From Polyangiaceae bacterium (lineage in GTDB: Bacteria; Myxococcota_A; Polyangia; Polyangiales; Polyangiaceae), in NCBI GenBank assembly GCA_025937785.1, contig JAICQQ010000013.1:1-64000 (forward strand): DNA of 64,000 nt, written 5' to 3'. Of this stretch, positions 17,623 to 25,653 are shown piece by piece. A model generated the notes under the pieces. The model was not told the DNA's origin. It worked only from the letters and a program-made list of their open reading frames with translations, and searched no databases. How positions within the stretch are numbered: position 1 is the first letter of the stretch; every line of letters starts with the position of its first letter. The position numbers were made by a program, and so were the translations under genes.

Positions 17623-18734
17623 AACGGCTTGGGCGACGCCCCGCGCCTCTGATTGGCTTGGTGTTGCTGTGCGGGCTCGCCACGAGACCGGCCTTCGCCG
17701 AAACGCAACGCACCGACGAGGCGTCATCGGTCTCCATGGCGGAAGCGGCGCGGGCGAAATTCGTGGTGGCCTATGCGCATGCCGAACGGGAAGAGTGGGT
17801 CCTCGCGCTCGAGGCCTACACCGAGGCGTTCGAACTCTACCCGCACGCGACCACGCTGTTCAACCGGGGGTACTGTCGCGCCCAGCTGGGTGACCTCGTC
17901 GGCGCGTGGTTCGAGATCGAGCGGGCGCTCGCCGGCAACGAGTTCGAAGCGTCTCGGCGCCTGAGCGCGGAGCGCCGAGAACGGGCGGAACAGCAGGCCA
18001 AGCTGGTGGCAGCGCGGCTCGCCGTGCTTCGGCTGCCCGCATCGGCGGCGTCCGCCCAGCTGCGGATCAACGGCGAAGCTCCGATCGATGCCGGTTTTCT
18101 GGAGCCCGGGACGCTCCTGTCAGGATCGCCTGCGCTCGATTCGAAGACTCCCTCGCCGCTAGAGCCCGGAGCACGCAAGATCTACGTCAACCCCGGGCAT
18201 CACGAAGTCGTCCTGACGCGAGCCGAGCAATCGCGATCCCAGGAACTGAGCCTGGGCGAAGGGCAAGCCTTCGAGCTCACCGACCTGGTGGCCCGAGCGC
18301 CAGCGCCAGCCACGCCCGACGTGGCTTCGAATGCTGCCTCGCTGGCATCCACCACGAGAGATGGCGACGCGTTAATCGCAGCGGCCGCACCGCGCCAGCC
18401 AGTCGTCGACTCCAGCTCGTTGCAGAGCGCCGGCATCGTGGCCTTGACGGGAGCAGGAGCCAGCTTCGCTCTGGCTCTGGGTGCAGGCATCGTGGCGGCG
18501 CGCACGGACCAACACCTCGACAGGGTCTGCGACGAGACCAGTTCGTGCGCCCCGGCGTATCACGACGATGTCGATCGCTATCGAACAGCGACCCACCTCA
18601 TGTACTTTGGGGCTGCGCTCGGAGCCGCCGGAACCATCACCGGGGTGAGCTTGCTCTGGCTGGACCGCGAGCAACGACGCGACGTCTCGCTTGGAGTATC
18701 AACGAACGGTCTGCGCCTCACCAGCCACTTCTGA
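17619..18734 (+). CDS. Secreted TPR-like/PEGA-like protein with C-terminal TM helices
   Basis: 371 residues. A signal peptide is visible (PLIGLVLLCGLATRPAFAET). Then a TPR-like helical region (AYAHAEREEWVLALEAYTEA, LFNRGYCRAQLGDLVGAWFE) is followed by a PEGA-like part (GARKIYVNPGHHEVVL) and two hydrophobic helices near the end (SAGIVALTGAGASFALALGA, LMYFGAALGAAGTITGVSLL). This domain order is frequent in proteins that accompany myxobacterial receptor kinases. ATG 17619 overlaps the stop of the preceding gene as ATGA, so translation is coupled. Role: probable periplasmic component of the kinase system, inferred. Confidence 0.85.
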   Translation: MKRLGRRPAPLIGLVLLCGLATRPAFAETQRTDEASSVSMAEAARAKFVVAYAHAEREEWVLALEAYTEAFELYPHATTLFNRGYCRAQLGDLVGAWFEIERALAGNEFEASRRLSAERRERAEQQAKLVAARLAVLRLPASAASAQLRINGEAPIDAGFLEPGTLLSGSPALDSKTPSPLEPGARKIYVNPGHHEVVLTRAEQSRSQELSLGEGQAFELTDLVARAPAPATPDVASNAASLASTTRDGDALIAAAAPRQPVVDSSSLQSAGIVALTGAGASFALALGAGIVAARTDQHLDRVCDETSSCAPAYHDDVDRYRTATHLMYFGAALGAAGTITGVSLLWLDREQRRDVSLGVSTNGLRLTSHF

Positions 18735-18782
18735 TCGTTTGCTTGTGCCGGCGCGGCCCCGAAAGCCGCACGGGTTACGAAG

Positions 18783-20150
18783 TCATGGGGTGCGCTCGAG
18801 GCCGAGCTGTTTCATCAGTCGGTACAGCGCGTAGCGATTGGTGAGCCCCAGGCGTTCCGCCGCTTCGCTGGCATTCTTCGAGGTTTCCAACGCCAGTCGG
18901 ACCTGCGCGATGTCGAGCGCGGCTTGGCTGGGTGTGGGGTTCAACTCGGACGCCAGCGCCTTGTTCAAGGTCCACGGCTCTCCGGCTGGCGCCTGAGCGG
19001 AAAGCCGCACCAGTCGCTCGAGCTCGCGAAAGTGTAGCGTGTAGTCATGACGAACGAGCGCGTCGATCAGGTCCATGCCGAGCTGCGGCAGCTCTGTCAG
19101 AGCTCCCTGCTCGAACAGGCGCTGAATGATGCTGCGCACCAAGAGCGGCACGTCGGCTCGCCGTGCGTTCAAGCCGGGGAGCAGCAGGCGCTCCGGGAAG
19201 CGCGCCAGCAAGTCGGGCTTCAACAGGCTTGGGTCGCGATTCGTCGCTCCCATGACGCGTAGCTCGCAGGTGCGAAGCCTGTCTTCTCCGAGCCGCTGGT
19301 ATTGTCCCGCGTCGAGTAGACGAAGCAGATTCGCTTGCTGCAGTTCGCCCATCTCGCCAATCTCGTCGAGAAACAGGGTACCGCCGTCCGCTAGACCTAC
19401 CAAGCCTTTGCGGGCTCCTGCTCCAGGATTGGGATAATTTGCTGCCTGGCCGAACAGCTCCGCTTCTACCAAGCTGGTGGGGATGGTCGCAGCATTGCGC
19501 GCGACGAATGGTCCCGACGCGCGCGCCGATCGCGCGTGGATTGCGCGCACACAAAGCTCCTTACCGCTGCCGGATTCGCCCAATACCAGGCAGTGCGACG
19601 GGTGGGCGGCCAACCTCGTGAGCTCCTCACGCACGAGCCAACTCTCGGGCGTTTCACCGACCATTCCGTCCGCATCCGCACCACCGAAGTCAAAGGGTGT
19701 AAAGGGAAACGGCGGCAGGAAGGCTGGCCGCTTCGAGACGAGAAACAACGCGACCCCGCCGACGCCCAGGGTGTCGCCCACCCGCGCCCGGCAGCGCTGC
19801 GCCTGCACGCCATTGTGGAACAGCTGGCGACGGCCGAGATTCTCGACGTCGATCGCGTCGTTTGCGGGAACCAATCGCCACTGGCGACGCGACAACGTGG
19901 GAGTGGACAGCGCGCCGGTGGGTTCGTTCGCCCCGGGCCGCGCCCGAACCCACTCGAGCTGGGGTGGGTCGTCCGGCAGCCGCTCGACACCGCGCCCCAA
20001 GATGTGGGAGCGTTTGACCGAAGCGCACTCACCCACTCGCTCGGGCTCTCGGCGCGCCCAAAGCAGCACGAGATGCAAAAAGTCCGACGTTCGAGCGGAC
20101 GGATCCGACGTCAAGTCGCTGGAAAGGCTGAGAGTCGCAGGCTCGTCCAC
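18783..20150 (-). CDS. FHA-AAA+ enhancer-binding-like regulator lacking GAFTGA
   Basis: 455 residues. N-terminal FHA-like domain (~35-140, with ILGRG and LSRRQWRLVPAN), then a sigma-54-interaction AAA+ domain: Walker A GESGSGKE near 190, AELFG, GGTLFLDEIGEM Walker B, RVMGATNRD and RFPERLLLPGL. A FIS-type helix-turn-helix ends the protein (NASEAAERLGLTNRYALYRL). Between AELFG and Walker B the usual GAFTGA loop is replaced by NYPNPGAGA. GAFTGA contacts sigma-54, so this protein may not activate sigma-54 promoters in the classical way; a similar replacement recurs in myxobacterial relatives as I remember them. It is convergent with the preceding kinase operon. Confidence 0.93.
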   Translation of the reverse strand: MDEPATLSLSSDLTSDPSARTSDFLHLVLLWARREPERVGECASVKRSHILGRGVERLPDDPPQLEWVRARPGANEPTGALSTPTLSRRQWRLVPANDAIDVENLGRRQLFHNGVQAQRCRARVGDTLGVGGVALFLVSKRPAFLPPFPFTPFDFGGADADGMVGETPESWLVREELTRLAAHPSHCLVLGESGSGKELCVRAIHARSARASGPFVARNAATIPTSLVEAELFGQAANYPNPGAGARKGLVGLADGGTLFLDEIGEMGELQQANLLRLLDAGQYQRLGEDRLRTCELRVMGATNRDPSLLKPDLLARFPERLLLPGLNARRADVPLLVRSIIQRLFEQGALTELPQLGMDLIDALVRHDYTLHFRELERLVRLSAQAPAGEPWTLNKALASELNPTPSQAALDIAQVRLALETSKNASEAAERLGLTNRYALYRLMKQLGLERTP

Positions 20151-20251
20151 GATGCGTGCGAGCTTAGAGAATCACGCCGGACCAAGGCAATGGTTCCGCA
20201 CGAAGTCGGCTTTAGCGCGATTGAACCAGTGTCCTGTCTCCATAGTTCGTC

Positions 20252-20297
20252 CCGAAACTCGCGCGGCCCGGCCTCTACGAGGCCGCGCGAATTTCGG
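20252..20297. terminator. Long GC-rich hairpin between two minus-strand genes
   Basis: Outer arms CCGAAA (20252-20257) and TTTCGG (20292-20297) and inner arms GCGCGGCC (20261-20268) and GGCCGCGC (20281-20288) pair across the loop; GGCCTC/GAGGCC inside offers an alternative fold. It lies downstream of the gene at 20448-21095 and upstream of the regulator start at 20150. No T-tract follows on either strand, so it may be a terminator, attenuator or processing site. Confidence 0.4.
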
Positions 20298-20409
20298 ACT
20301 CTGGCGTCCTATTGCGACTAGGAAAGCGTTGTTTATTTTCGTGGCGAATCAAAGATTCACCACACTCGGTCGCACAGCCTGCTCCTGTTCGTCCGCGCGC
20401 CGCCGCGCC

Positions 20410-20423
20410 GGCCGACGTCGGCC
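20410..20423. promoter_or_regulatory. 14-bp perfect palindrome
   Basis: GGCCGACGTCGGCC, just after the stop (minus strand) of the gene at 20448-21095, with a third GTCGGCC half-site directly beside it. It could be a transcription terminator stem or a protein-binding site. Confidence 0.3.
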
Positions 20424-20447
20424 GATGTCGGCCACACAAGCCGCGGT

Positions 20448-21095
20448 TCACAGCCGGGGCAGGCGAGTACCCTGTCGCGCAAAGTAGAGATTCTGCACGA
20501 CGCGACCATCGTCCGCGGTTTCGACCTGATAGATGGCCATCGGTCCCGGCCAAACGTCGTGCGAATTGCCCACCACGCCATCCATGAACTGCCGACGCTC
20601 CGCGTCGTTCGTGTGCGCGACCTCCGCACGGCACAGCGCGCTCTTACACTCGAGCGCGGCCAGCGTCGAGGAGCCCAGGTGCTGTCCCAGGGCCGCGTTT
20701 AGCGCGTTCTTGGTCTGGGTCGCCCAGCCGACGTCGCGCGGCTCGTTATCGAATACGGATTGCGCGTAGGCCACCTTGTCTTGTGTCGCCGGAGGTTCGG
20801 GCTCTTCGCCGCCCTCCACTCGTTCGACCTCCGCGAGAGCTTCGGGCTCGGCCTGGGCCTCCGCTGCGGCGAGCGGCGGCGCCGGCATGGGCACCGGGAC
20901 ACGCCTTTCGACTATCGTTCGGCGCTCTTCGACCCGGGGTGACGACTCCACGAGCTCGCTCAGCTCCTTCATCCGCTTCTCGAGTCGTGTGGCGCGCTCT
21001 TCGTCGTCCCGGTTCTGTAGGATCAAGATCGCAATCGCCAGCACACTGGCCGAGGCGAGTACGAAAGCAGTCAGTGTTCGCTTCGATGGCAGCAT
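20448..21095 (-). CDS. Membrane-anchored coiled-coil periplasmic protein
   Basis: 215 residues. A single N-terminal TM helix (LTAFVLASASVLAIAILILQ) acts as signal-anchor and is followed by a charged helix (ATRLEKRMKELSELVES), a Pro/Ala/Glu-rich linker and a C-terminal domain of ~110 residues with a Cys pair (ALECKSALCRAEVAH). The conserved CKSxLCR motif is one I associate with unannotated myxobacterial envelope proteins. No enzymatic motif seen. The start at 21095 places the TM helix directly after MLPSKRT. Neighbours on the same strand are the small secreted protein upstream and the FHA regulator downstream. Confidence 0.8.
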   Translation of the reverse strand: MLPSKRTLTAFVLASASVLAIAILILQNRDDEERATRLEKRMKELSELVESSPRVEERRTIVERRVPVPMPAPPLAAAEAQAEPEALAEVERVEGGEEPEPPATQDKVAYAQSVFDNEPRDVGWATQTKNALNAALGQHLGSSTLAALECKSALCRAEVAHTNDAERRQFMDGVVGNSHDVWPGPMAIYQVETADDGRVVQNLYFARQGTRLPRL

Positions 21096-21196
21096 GGAAG
21101 ACCTCCGATGGGTTCAGAATGAGAAACCAGGAGCGCGGGCGAGATCGGTTCCCTCATGCCCACGCTCCCAGGTTCAGGATACATGGAACTTTGGAG

Positions 21197-21664
21197 CTAT
21201 TTGAAGCGCACCGAAGCCAGCCCATGGCCAAATGGTTGGTTGGTACCGGGCAATACACAGTCGAAGTGCGCCGTGTCGGTAAAGTGGACCCGCATGGACG
21301 AGTCGATCGTCGTATTGTCCCCCACGTTCACCGAGCTGCTGAGCTCGTAACTCAAAGCGTCGCGGTCTAGCACCACGACGCGGCACTTGGGAAGAACCCC
21401 GATGCTCGTATTGCCCGCAGTGCTCGTCGCAAGAAACTCGTAGTCCGTGGCGCTGTTGCTGGGGATCTGCACCGGCACCAAGTAGGACTTGTCGCCGCTG
21501 CAGACATTCGTCACGGCGCTGGAGTAACTACTTGTGTCGAAGCAATCCGTGTCACTGTCATTCCAAGCGCGGCCGCCAATGGCGCCGAGGGTTGCCCCAT
21601 CAGCCTGATAAGCAAGGCCTACGACTGCTGCCATGGTTCCGAGAGTTGCCAGTATTCGCTGCAT
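21197..21664 (-). CDS. Small secreted Cys-containing protein
   Basis: 155 residues. ATG 21664 is chosen because it begins a clear signal peptide (RILATLGTMAAVVGLAYQADGA); the frame is open further upstream to 22012 but that part is not protein-like. The mature domain has four Cys (DTDCFD, VTNVCSG, PKCRVVV, FDCVLPG) and many Thr/Ser/Asp, consistent with a small disulfide-bonded beta domain. Function unknown. The upstream region carries two identical palindromes (see 21844-21878), suggesting dedicated regulation. Confidence 0.75.
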   Translation of the reverse strand: MQRILATLGTMAAVVGLAYQADGATLGAIGGRAWNDSDTDCFDTSSYSSAVTNVCSGDKSYLVPVQIPSNSATDYEFLATSTAGNTSIGVLPKCRVVVLDRDALSYELSSSVNVGDNTTIDSSMRVHFTDTAHFDCVLPGTNQPFGHGLASVRFK

Positions 21665-21843
21665 GGTATCGTGTTCCGTTCTCGCCCCTGGAGGCGCTAG
21701 TGGGGAGCCTACTGATCGCTGGCTCCATGTTGCCGGGCGCCATAGCAAGCCCTGGGCCAGCTCCGCGCTGTCGCTTGCCCCAGTACGGAGACGTAGAAAC
21801 ACGGGGTTGAGCTGCTGGCCCCGCCTCGAACAGCAGCCCGCTT

Positions 21844-21878
21844 TCGTGCATGCACCGCTCGGTGCAGTGCATGCACGA
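21844..21878. promoter_or_regulatory. Two GTGCATGCAC palindromes two helical turns apart
   Basis: TCGTGCATGCAC (21844-21855) and GTGCATGCACGA (21867-21878) are perfect inverted 12-mers; each also contains the self-palindrome GTGCATGCAC, the two centres being 21 bp apart. They lie about 180-215 bp upstream of the minus-strand gene starting at 21664. The geometry suits cooperative binding of two dimers on the same DNA face. Confidence 0.5.
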
Positions 21879-21948
21879 CCCTCGCGGTAGCGGCGCTCTA
21901 GAAGGCTGCGCTCATGGAGTCCCCCAGGGCCGGTTTCGTGGATGCCGG

Positions 21949-22494
21949 TCAGGGCACCGGGTCGGCGGGCTTTTTCACCGTCACGCCGAAGTCGCGGCGA
22001 AACTCCAAACATTGTGGACTGCCTCGCACGAACTCACGGCACGTCGTGCCACGCTCTTCGTAGATCTGACAAGCGTTAGGTTCGGTGCGCGTGCCCAAGT
22101 GCGTGCAGCTGCCGTCGGCATTGGTTGCAAAAGCGTCGAGACCGAAGTGTCCAGGCTGGATGCGAAGGGTGAGATCGGTTCGGCCGATGCGGCGCCAGCG
22201 CACGAGATCGGCCGCCGGGATGAGAATGCGGCCGTCCTCTCCCGTTCGACAGCATGCGCCACAAGCAAGACAGTCCAGCGAGTCGTCCTCGCCGTCTTCC
22301 GGGTTGTCCGGGGCTTCCGGAGAGGTGACGTGCGTGTAGCACGGTACGGCACGTCTACTCACGAAGCAACCCAAGGCAAAAATGTTCGCGTAACTGCTGC
22401 CATCGGTCGCGTTAGTCCATTGGGTCGCGAGCCGCTTGCCTGTGTTGGGTGCCAGCTGCTTGCCTCGAATCCGCTTTCGTCGTGAGCGATTCAC
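21949..22494 (-). CDS. YkgJ-like Cys-cluster (putative Zn/Fe-chelating) protein
   Basis: The family signature CxxCxxCC is present as CLACGACC, followed by ILIPAADLVRWRRIG and, further on, GSCTHLG, ACQIYEERGTTCREF and SPQCLEF, which together supply the set of metal-ligand cysteines of YkgJ-type proteins. Such proteins bind zinc or an iron-sulfur cluster; their cellular role is not settled. The first ~60 residues from ATG 22494 (Arg/Lys-rich, then GCFVSRRAVPCYTH) are not typical, so the true start may be internal, although no ATG or GTG precedes the cluster more closely. No operon partner is evident. Confidence 0.8.
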   Translation of the reverse strand: MNRSRRKRIRGKQLAPNTGKRLATQWTNATDGSSYANIFALGCFVSRRAVPCYTHVTSPEAPDNPEDGEDDSLDCLACGACCRTGEDGRILIPAADLVRWRRIGRTDLTLRIQPGHFGLDAFATNADGSCTHLGTRTEPNACQIYEERGTTCREFVRGSPQCLEFRRDFGVTVKKPADPVP

Positions 22495-22578
22495 TCTCGG
22501 AGCTTGCTGCCTTGGCGAGGGTGCCGTTGCTCCAGCGGCCAGCCACGAACCCGCCGTCGGATCGATCTCGCGCCTTAC

Positions 22579-22614
22579 GTGAACTGCGTGAACGCTTAGC
22601 GTGAACGAGTGAAT
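22579..22614. repeat. Four GTGAA(C/T) direct repeats upstream of the island's first gene
   Basis: GTGAAC at 22579, 22588 and 22601 and GTGAAT at 22609, followed by CTCGAAC copies to about 22642. They lie 105-140 bp before the start at 22719, a position suitable for regulator binding. The irregular spacing (9, 13, 8) makes chance possible. Confidence 0.25.
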
Positions 22615-22718
22615 GCTCGCACGCTCGAACGCTTGCTCGAACCGGTGTTGACGCTTTTGGGTAGCGGATAGTGCCTGTCAGAATTGCAGCTACGGGCGGC
22701 GCGCGATATCGTCGTCGT

Positions 22719-24014
22719 ATGGCACGAACGATGGCAGATATTCTGCACGACTACGAGGAGGCGCAACAAGAGCTGGAGGCGACGGAAGCGTATAAGTACG
22801 ACTACCCCGACTACTACAACCAAGCCTACCAGCATTGGGAGGCCTGCAAGGCGGAGTACGAGCGGGCGTGCGCGTCGGGCGTGCAGTCGGTCCACGACGA
22901 GGTGCCTTGGTCACCGCCCTCGGATGGCTCGACCGTCCCGTTGATGTCCATTCCTCCGGAGGAACCGTCCCTCATCTGCGGGGGAGGTGACACGGTCTAC
23001 ATCGACATGAATCGAAGCCTGTACATCCAGGCGGCGTGCGGTCATGACGACGGCAAGCGAACCGCAGGGCCTGGCGGCAAGCTGCAGGTGGTGACCGGAG
23101 CGTACGATTCGGACACGATCACGATCACGAATCAGGGGCTCGCCGAGAACGTCAACTGGTCGGGCGCTGGCGTGGAAAAGGTCGATGGGCGGAAGGCGAA
23201 GCTGGCTGCGGGTGCGCCGACCGTTTCGAAGTTCTGGCTGTTTGCGATTGACCCCAAGGTCTACACCATCTCGGGCGAGGTCGACGGCGAGAAGCAGAGC
23301 ATCACGATCCAGAGTTACCCCGACAACCAGATCAAACAAGCCTACAACATCGACAAGAACATCTCGGACAAGCTCCGGATGATAACGAGCGCGGCGAACG
23401 CCGCCACCACCTGGGCCGGCATCGAGTTCGAGATCGATCCCCCCGCCGGGGAGCTGGCGTTTGCGGGTGCCTGGGCCGAAGTCGATGGGGGTAAGGCGAG
23501 GTGGAAGTTCACGGCCTCGGGCACGCTCACGCTCTGGGGTATCAGCGGCAAGTATCCGATCGGCATCGAGCGGCTGACGAACCCATTGGGTAAAATCCCC
23601 GGCGTCGGCAAAGAGCTGAAGAAGCTCGTCGACGGCTGTTTCAAGGCGGGGCTGTACGTGAAAGCGGGCGGTAAGCTCTCGCTGTCAGCGTCGTACGACT
23701 CCGAGAAGGGCGCCGACGATACGGTCGGTAAGCTGACCGCCGAGATCTATATCCAGATCGGCGCGGAGCTGAAAATCGCCTCGGAAGACCTGATTTCGGC
23801 CGAGCTCCAAGCGGGCGCATCCGTGCAACCCAATGGTGCGCTCAAGTGGAACGACGTGGGGGTGTACGTGACGTTCGGAATCGACTTCGGTGGCATCAGC
23901 GGGTCGGCCACCATCAAGATGGCCTGGGGCTTTCTGACCAAGTCCGCAGCGTGGACCATCGTCAATCCGTCCGTATGGCTCTCGCCGACGGAACCGCTGT
24001 ACGTGTGGCAGTAG
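22719..24014 (+). CDS. Uncharacterised beta-rich protein, first gene of accessory island
   Basis: 431 residues. A charged helical N-terminus (ADILHDYEEAQQELEATEAY, with several Tyr) is followed by a short linker with GGGDTVYIDMN and a large beta-rich domain (GKLTAEIYIQIGAELKIASE, ISAELQAGASVQPNGALKW, YVTFGIDFGGISGSATIKMA). No signal peptide. The C-terminal domain resembles repeats I associate with proteins beside PAAR/VgrG genes, but no confident family can be named. ATG 22719 is chosen over GTG 22671; ATG 22731 is also possible. The membrane protein gene at 24026 follows after 11 bp and a third gene at 24870 after 4 bp, forming one operon. Confidence 0.75.
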   Translation: MARTMADILHDYEEAQQELEATEAYKYDYPDYYNQAYQHWEACKAEYERACASGVQSVHDEVPWSPPSDGSTVPLMSIPPEEPSLICGGGDTVYIDMNRSLYIQAACGHDDGKRTAGPGGKLQVVTGAYDSDTITITNQGLAENVNWSGAGVEKVDGRKAKLAAGAPTVSKFWLFAIDPKVYTISGEVDGEKQSITIQSYPDNQIKQAYNIDKNISDKLRMITSAANAATTWAGIEFEIDPPAGELAFAGAWAEVDGGKARWKFTASGTLTLWGISGKYPIGIERLTNPLGKIPGVGKELKKLVDGCFKAGLYVKAGGKLSLSASYDSEKGADDTVGKLTAEIYIQIGAELKIASEDLISAELQAGASVQPNGALKWNDVGVYVTFGIDFGGISGSATIKMAWGFLTKSAAWTIVNPSVWLSPTEPLYVWQ

Positions 24015-24025
24015 CCGGGTGAGCC

Positions 24026-24865
24026 ATGCTGGCGAGCGTTGCAATCAAGGCGTTGGCTGCGCTGTGCTTGCTGGCTGCAGTCTTCGCCTTCAGAGCCAGC
24101 CGACGCGTGGGCAACGGGTTGTTGCCGCGGCGTCGCTCGTGGCGACATGTCTGGTACGAGAGCCTGTTCTATCCGCTGGGCTTCGGAAGCTCGGCGGCGA
24201 CGCTTGCGCTCGCCTTCACGAACGGAGGCTGGAAGTCGATCCGGCTCACCGTGATCGTAGGGGGCGGGCTGTTCGCCGTGCTCTGGCTGTGTTACTTGCT
24301 GACCCGCGTGTTCTTCGCGAAGATCGCGTTCCGCGTCATGGACCTGCAGCGTGCGTTTGCAGAGAAACGCGGGCTCGAGTACTCGGACGTCGGTCCCGAA
24401 CACCAGGAGAGCTTCGAGACCGGTCTCCGGCAGTCGCGGGGAGCTGTGCGCTGGGCAGACGGTCGCTGGCTCGGGCTAGTGCAGGTCACGGCTGGGGAGT
24501 TCGGCGAGCGCACGTCCACGCAAAAAGTCCGCCAAGAGCTGCCCGTGCTAGCGCCTGTCACCGCGCCCGAGCGCTGGAACCACCAGCCTATCGGAGGCTT
24601 CTTGGGCAAGGTGCTACAAGCCGAGGCTGAGGCGCTGCGCGACTACGGAAGGGTGGGGTGGATCGGGCTCGAGCACGACAAGTTGGTGCTCCTCGGGCAG
24701 CTGTACCGCACTCCCGAGGACGTCGAAGCTTTCGTGTCGCTCGGCGAGCGGCTCGCCAGCGAGGTACACCGGCAAGCGCACGCTCGCGGCGAGGTCGAGC
24801 GAGGTGGCGCGTCGCCCACCGCGCAAGGCTCTTCTATCGGTAAGCGACACGAGCTAGGGTCGTAG
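24026..24865 (+). CDS. Integral membrane protein with cytoplasmic C-terminal domain
   Basis: 279 residues. Three hydrophobic helices in the first ~95 residues (VAIKALAALCLLAAVFAF, SLFYPLGFGSSAATLALAF, TVIVGGGLFAVLWLCYLL) and a soluble remainder of ~180 residues with a GYGRVGWIGLEH-like beta segment (DYGRVGWIGLEHDKLVLLG). No known family recognised. It sits between the orphan beta-rich protein and a small soluble protein, four and eleven bases from its neighbours, so all three are probably co-translated. In toxin/immunity layouts a membrane protein here could be the immunity factor; that is speculation. Confidence 0.75.
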   Translation: MLASVAIKALAALCLLAAVFAFRASRRVGNGLLPRRRSWRHVWYESLFYPLGFGSSAATLALAFTNGGWKSIRLTVIVGGGLFAVLWLCYLLTRVFFAKIAFRVMDLQRAFAEKRGLEYSDVGPEHQESFETGLRQSRGAVRWADGRWLGLVQVTAGEFGERTSTQKVRQELPVLAPVTAPERWNHQPIGGFLGKVLQAEAEALRDYGRVGWIGLEHDKLVLLGQLYRTPEDVEAFVSLGERLASEVHRQAHARGEVERGGASPTAQGSSIGKRHELGS

Positions 24866-24869
24866 TGAC

Positions 24870-25634
24870 ATGAAACCGGACGCCTACATGCTCGCTGTCG
24901 AGTCGAACCAGTGTCGAGCTTACATTCGACTGAACGGTGTACCTCTCTTCGAAGCAGACCTGGATCGCCCGCGAGACTTTGGCGAGATTGTCAGCATGTG
25001 GATCATGCCCGGCACCAACAAGCTCGACGTGAGCCTGGCGCTGGCACCCAACAACGAGCTGGCTTCGACGCAGATCCACATCGCGGTCTTGCGCATGCCC
25101 GACGGTGTCGACCAAAAGAGCGCGGAGCGGGTGATGGAGTTCAGTTGGCCCCCCGTCAACATGCGCGAGCTCATCCCCTTCTACCACGTGTTCGAGTTCG
25201 AGTGTCCGCCGACTGTTCCCGCGAAACTCTGGCGCGAGGCGGAGCGAATCGTGCTCGACGAGGGCGCGCGCGCGGAGGTGACAGCCATCGCGCAGGACTT
25301 GCATCGGATGTTTTCGCAAAAGCAGCACCGTGAGCTCGCGGACGCGCTCGGCTATCGTGGACGCGACATCGCGCTCAGCCTAGGCATGATGGAAGACGAG
25401 GGGGAGCGCAGCCAGAAGAGCTTTCTCAAGACCATCATGCAGCACGGCGACTTTCGGGCAGCGCCCTGGGACGACGCTGCGTTTCAAGCCACTTTGATCG
25501 CCGATGAGCGCGTGGTGTGGCTGCACCGCAAATGCAAAACACTGAACGAAGTTCTGCTCCTCGAAAACAATCACGGGCAGGGCATGGACCTGTTCGTGGC
25601 CAAAATCGCAGGCCGCTGGCAGGTAGTACGCTAG
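24870..25634 (+). CDS. Soluble protein, paralogue of the lipoprotein at 27401
   Basis: 254 residues without signal peptide. It aligns by eye with the lipoprotein at 27401-28294 over its whole length: LAVESNQCRAYIRLNGVPLF vs LSVDTHECALAIAVNDVPLI; IMPGTNKLDVSLA vs IQSGTNSVTVQAG; HRMFSQKQHRELADALGYRG vs HRLFSQKQIAPLAELTDYRA; GMDLFVAKIAGRWQVVR vs GMDLYAARIQGSWRIVR. One copy is cytoplasmic and one is envelope-anchored. The family is unknown to me. Third gene of the 22719-25634 operon and convergent with the Ig-like protein gene at 25654. Confidence 0.8.
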   Translation: MKPDAYMLAVESNQCRAYIRLNGVPLFEADLDRPRDFGEIVSMWIMPGTNKLDVSLALAPNNELASTQIHIAVLRMPDGVDQKSAERVMEFSWPPVNMRELIPFYHVFEFECPPTVPAKLWREAERIVLDEGARAEVTAIAQDLHRMFSQKQHRELADALGYRGRDIALSLGMMEDEGERSQKSFLKTIMQHGDFRAAPWDDAAFQATLIADERVVWLHRKCKTLNEVLLLENNHGQGMDLFVAKIAGRWQVVR

Positions 25635-25653
25635 CGGCGCGAGCGCTGGTGCT

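Noticed and set aside
18735-18782. Intrinsic bidirectional terminator between convergent genes
   Set aside because: Only a 5-bp GCGGC/GCCGC stem with a 7-nt loop and no T-tract; too weak to list.
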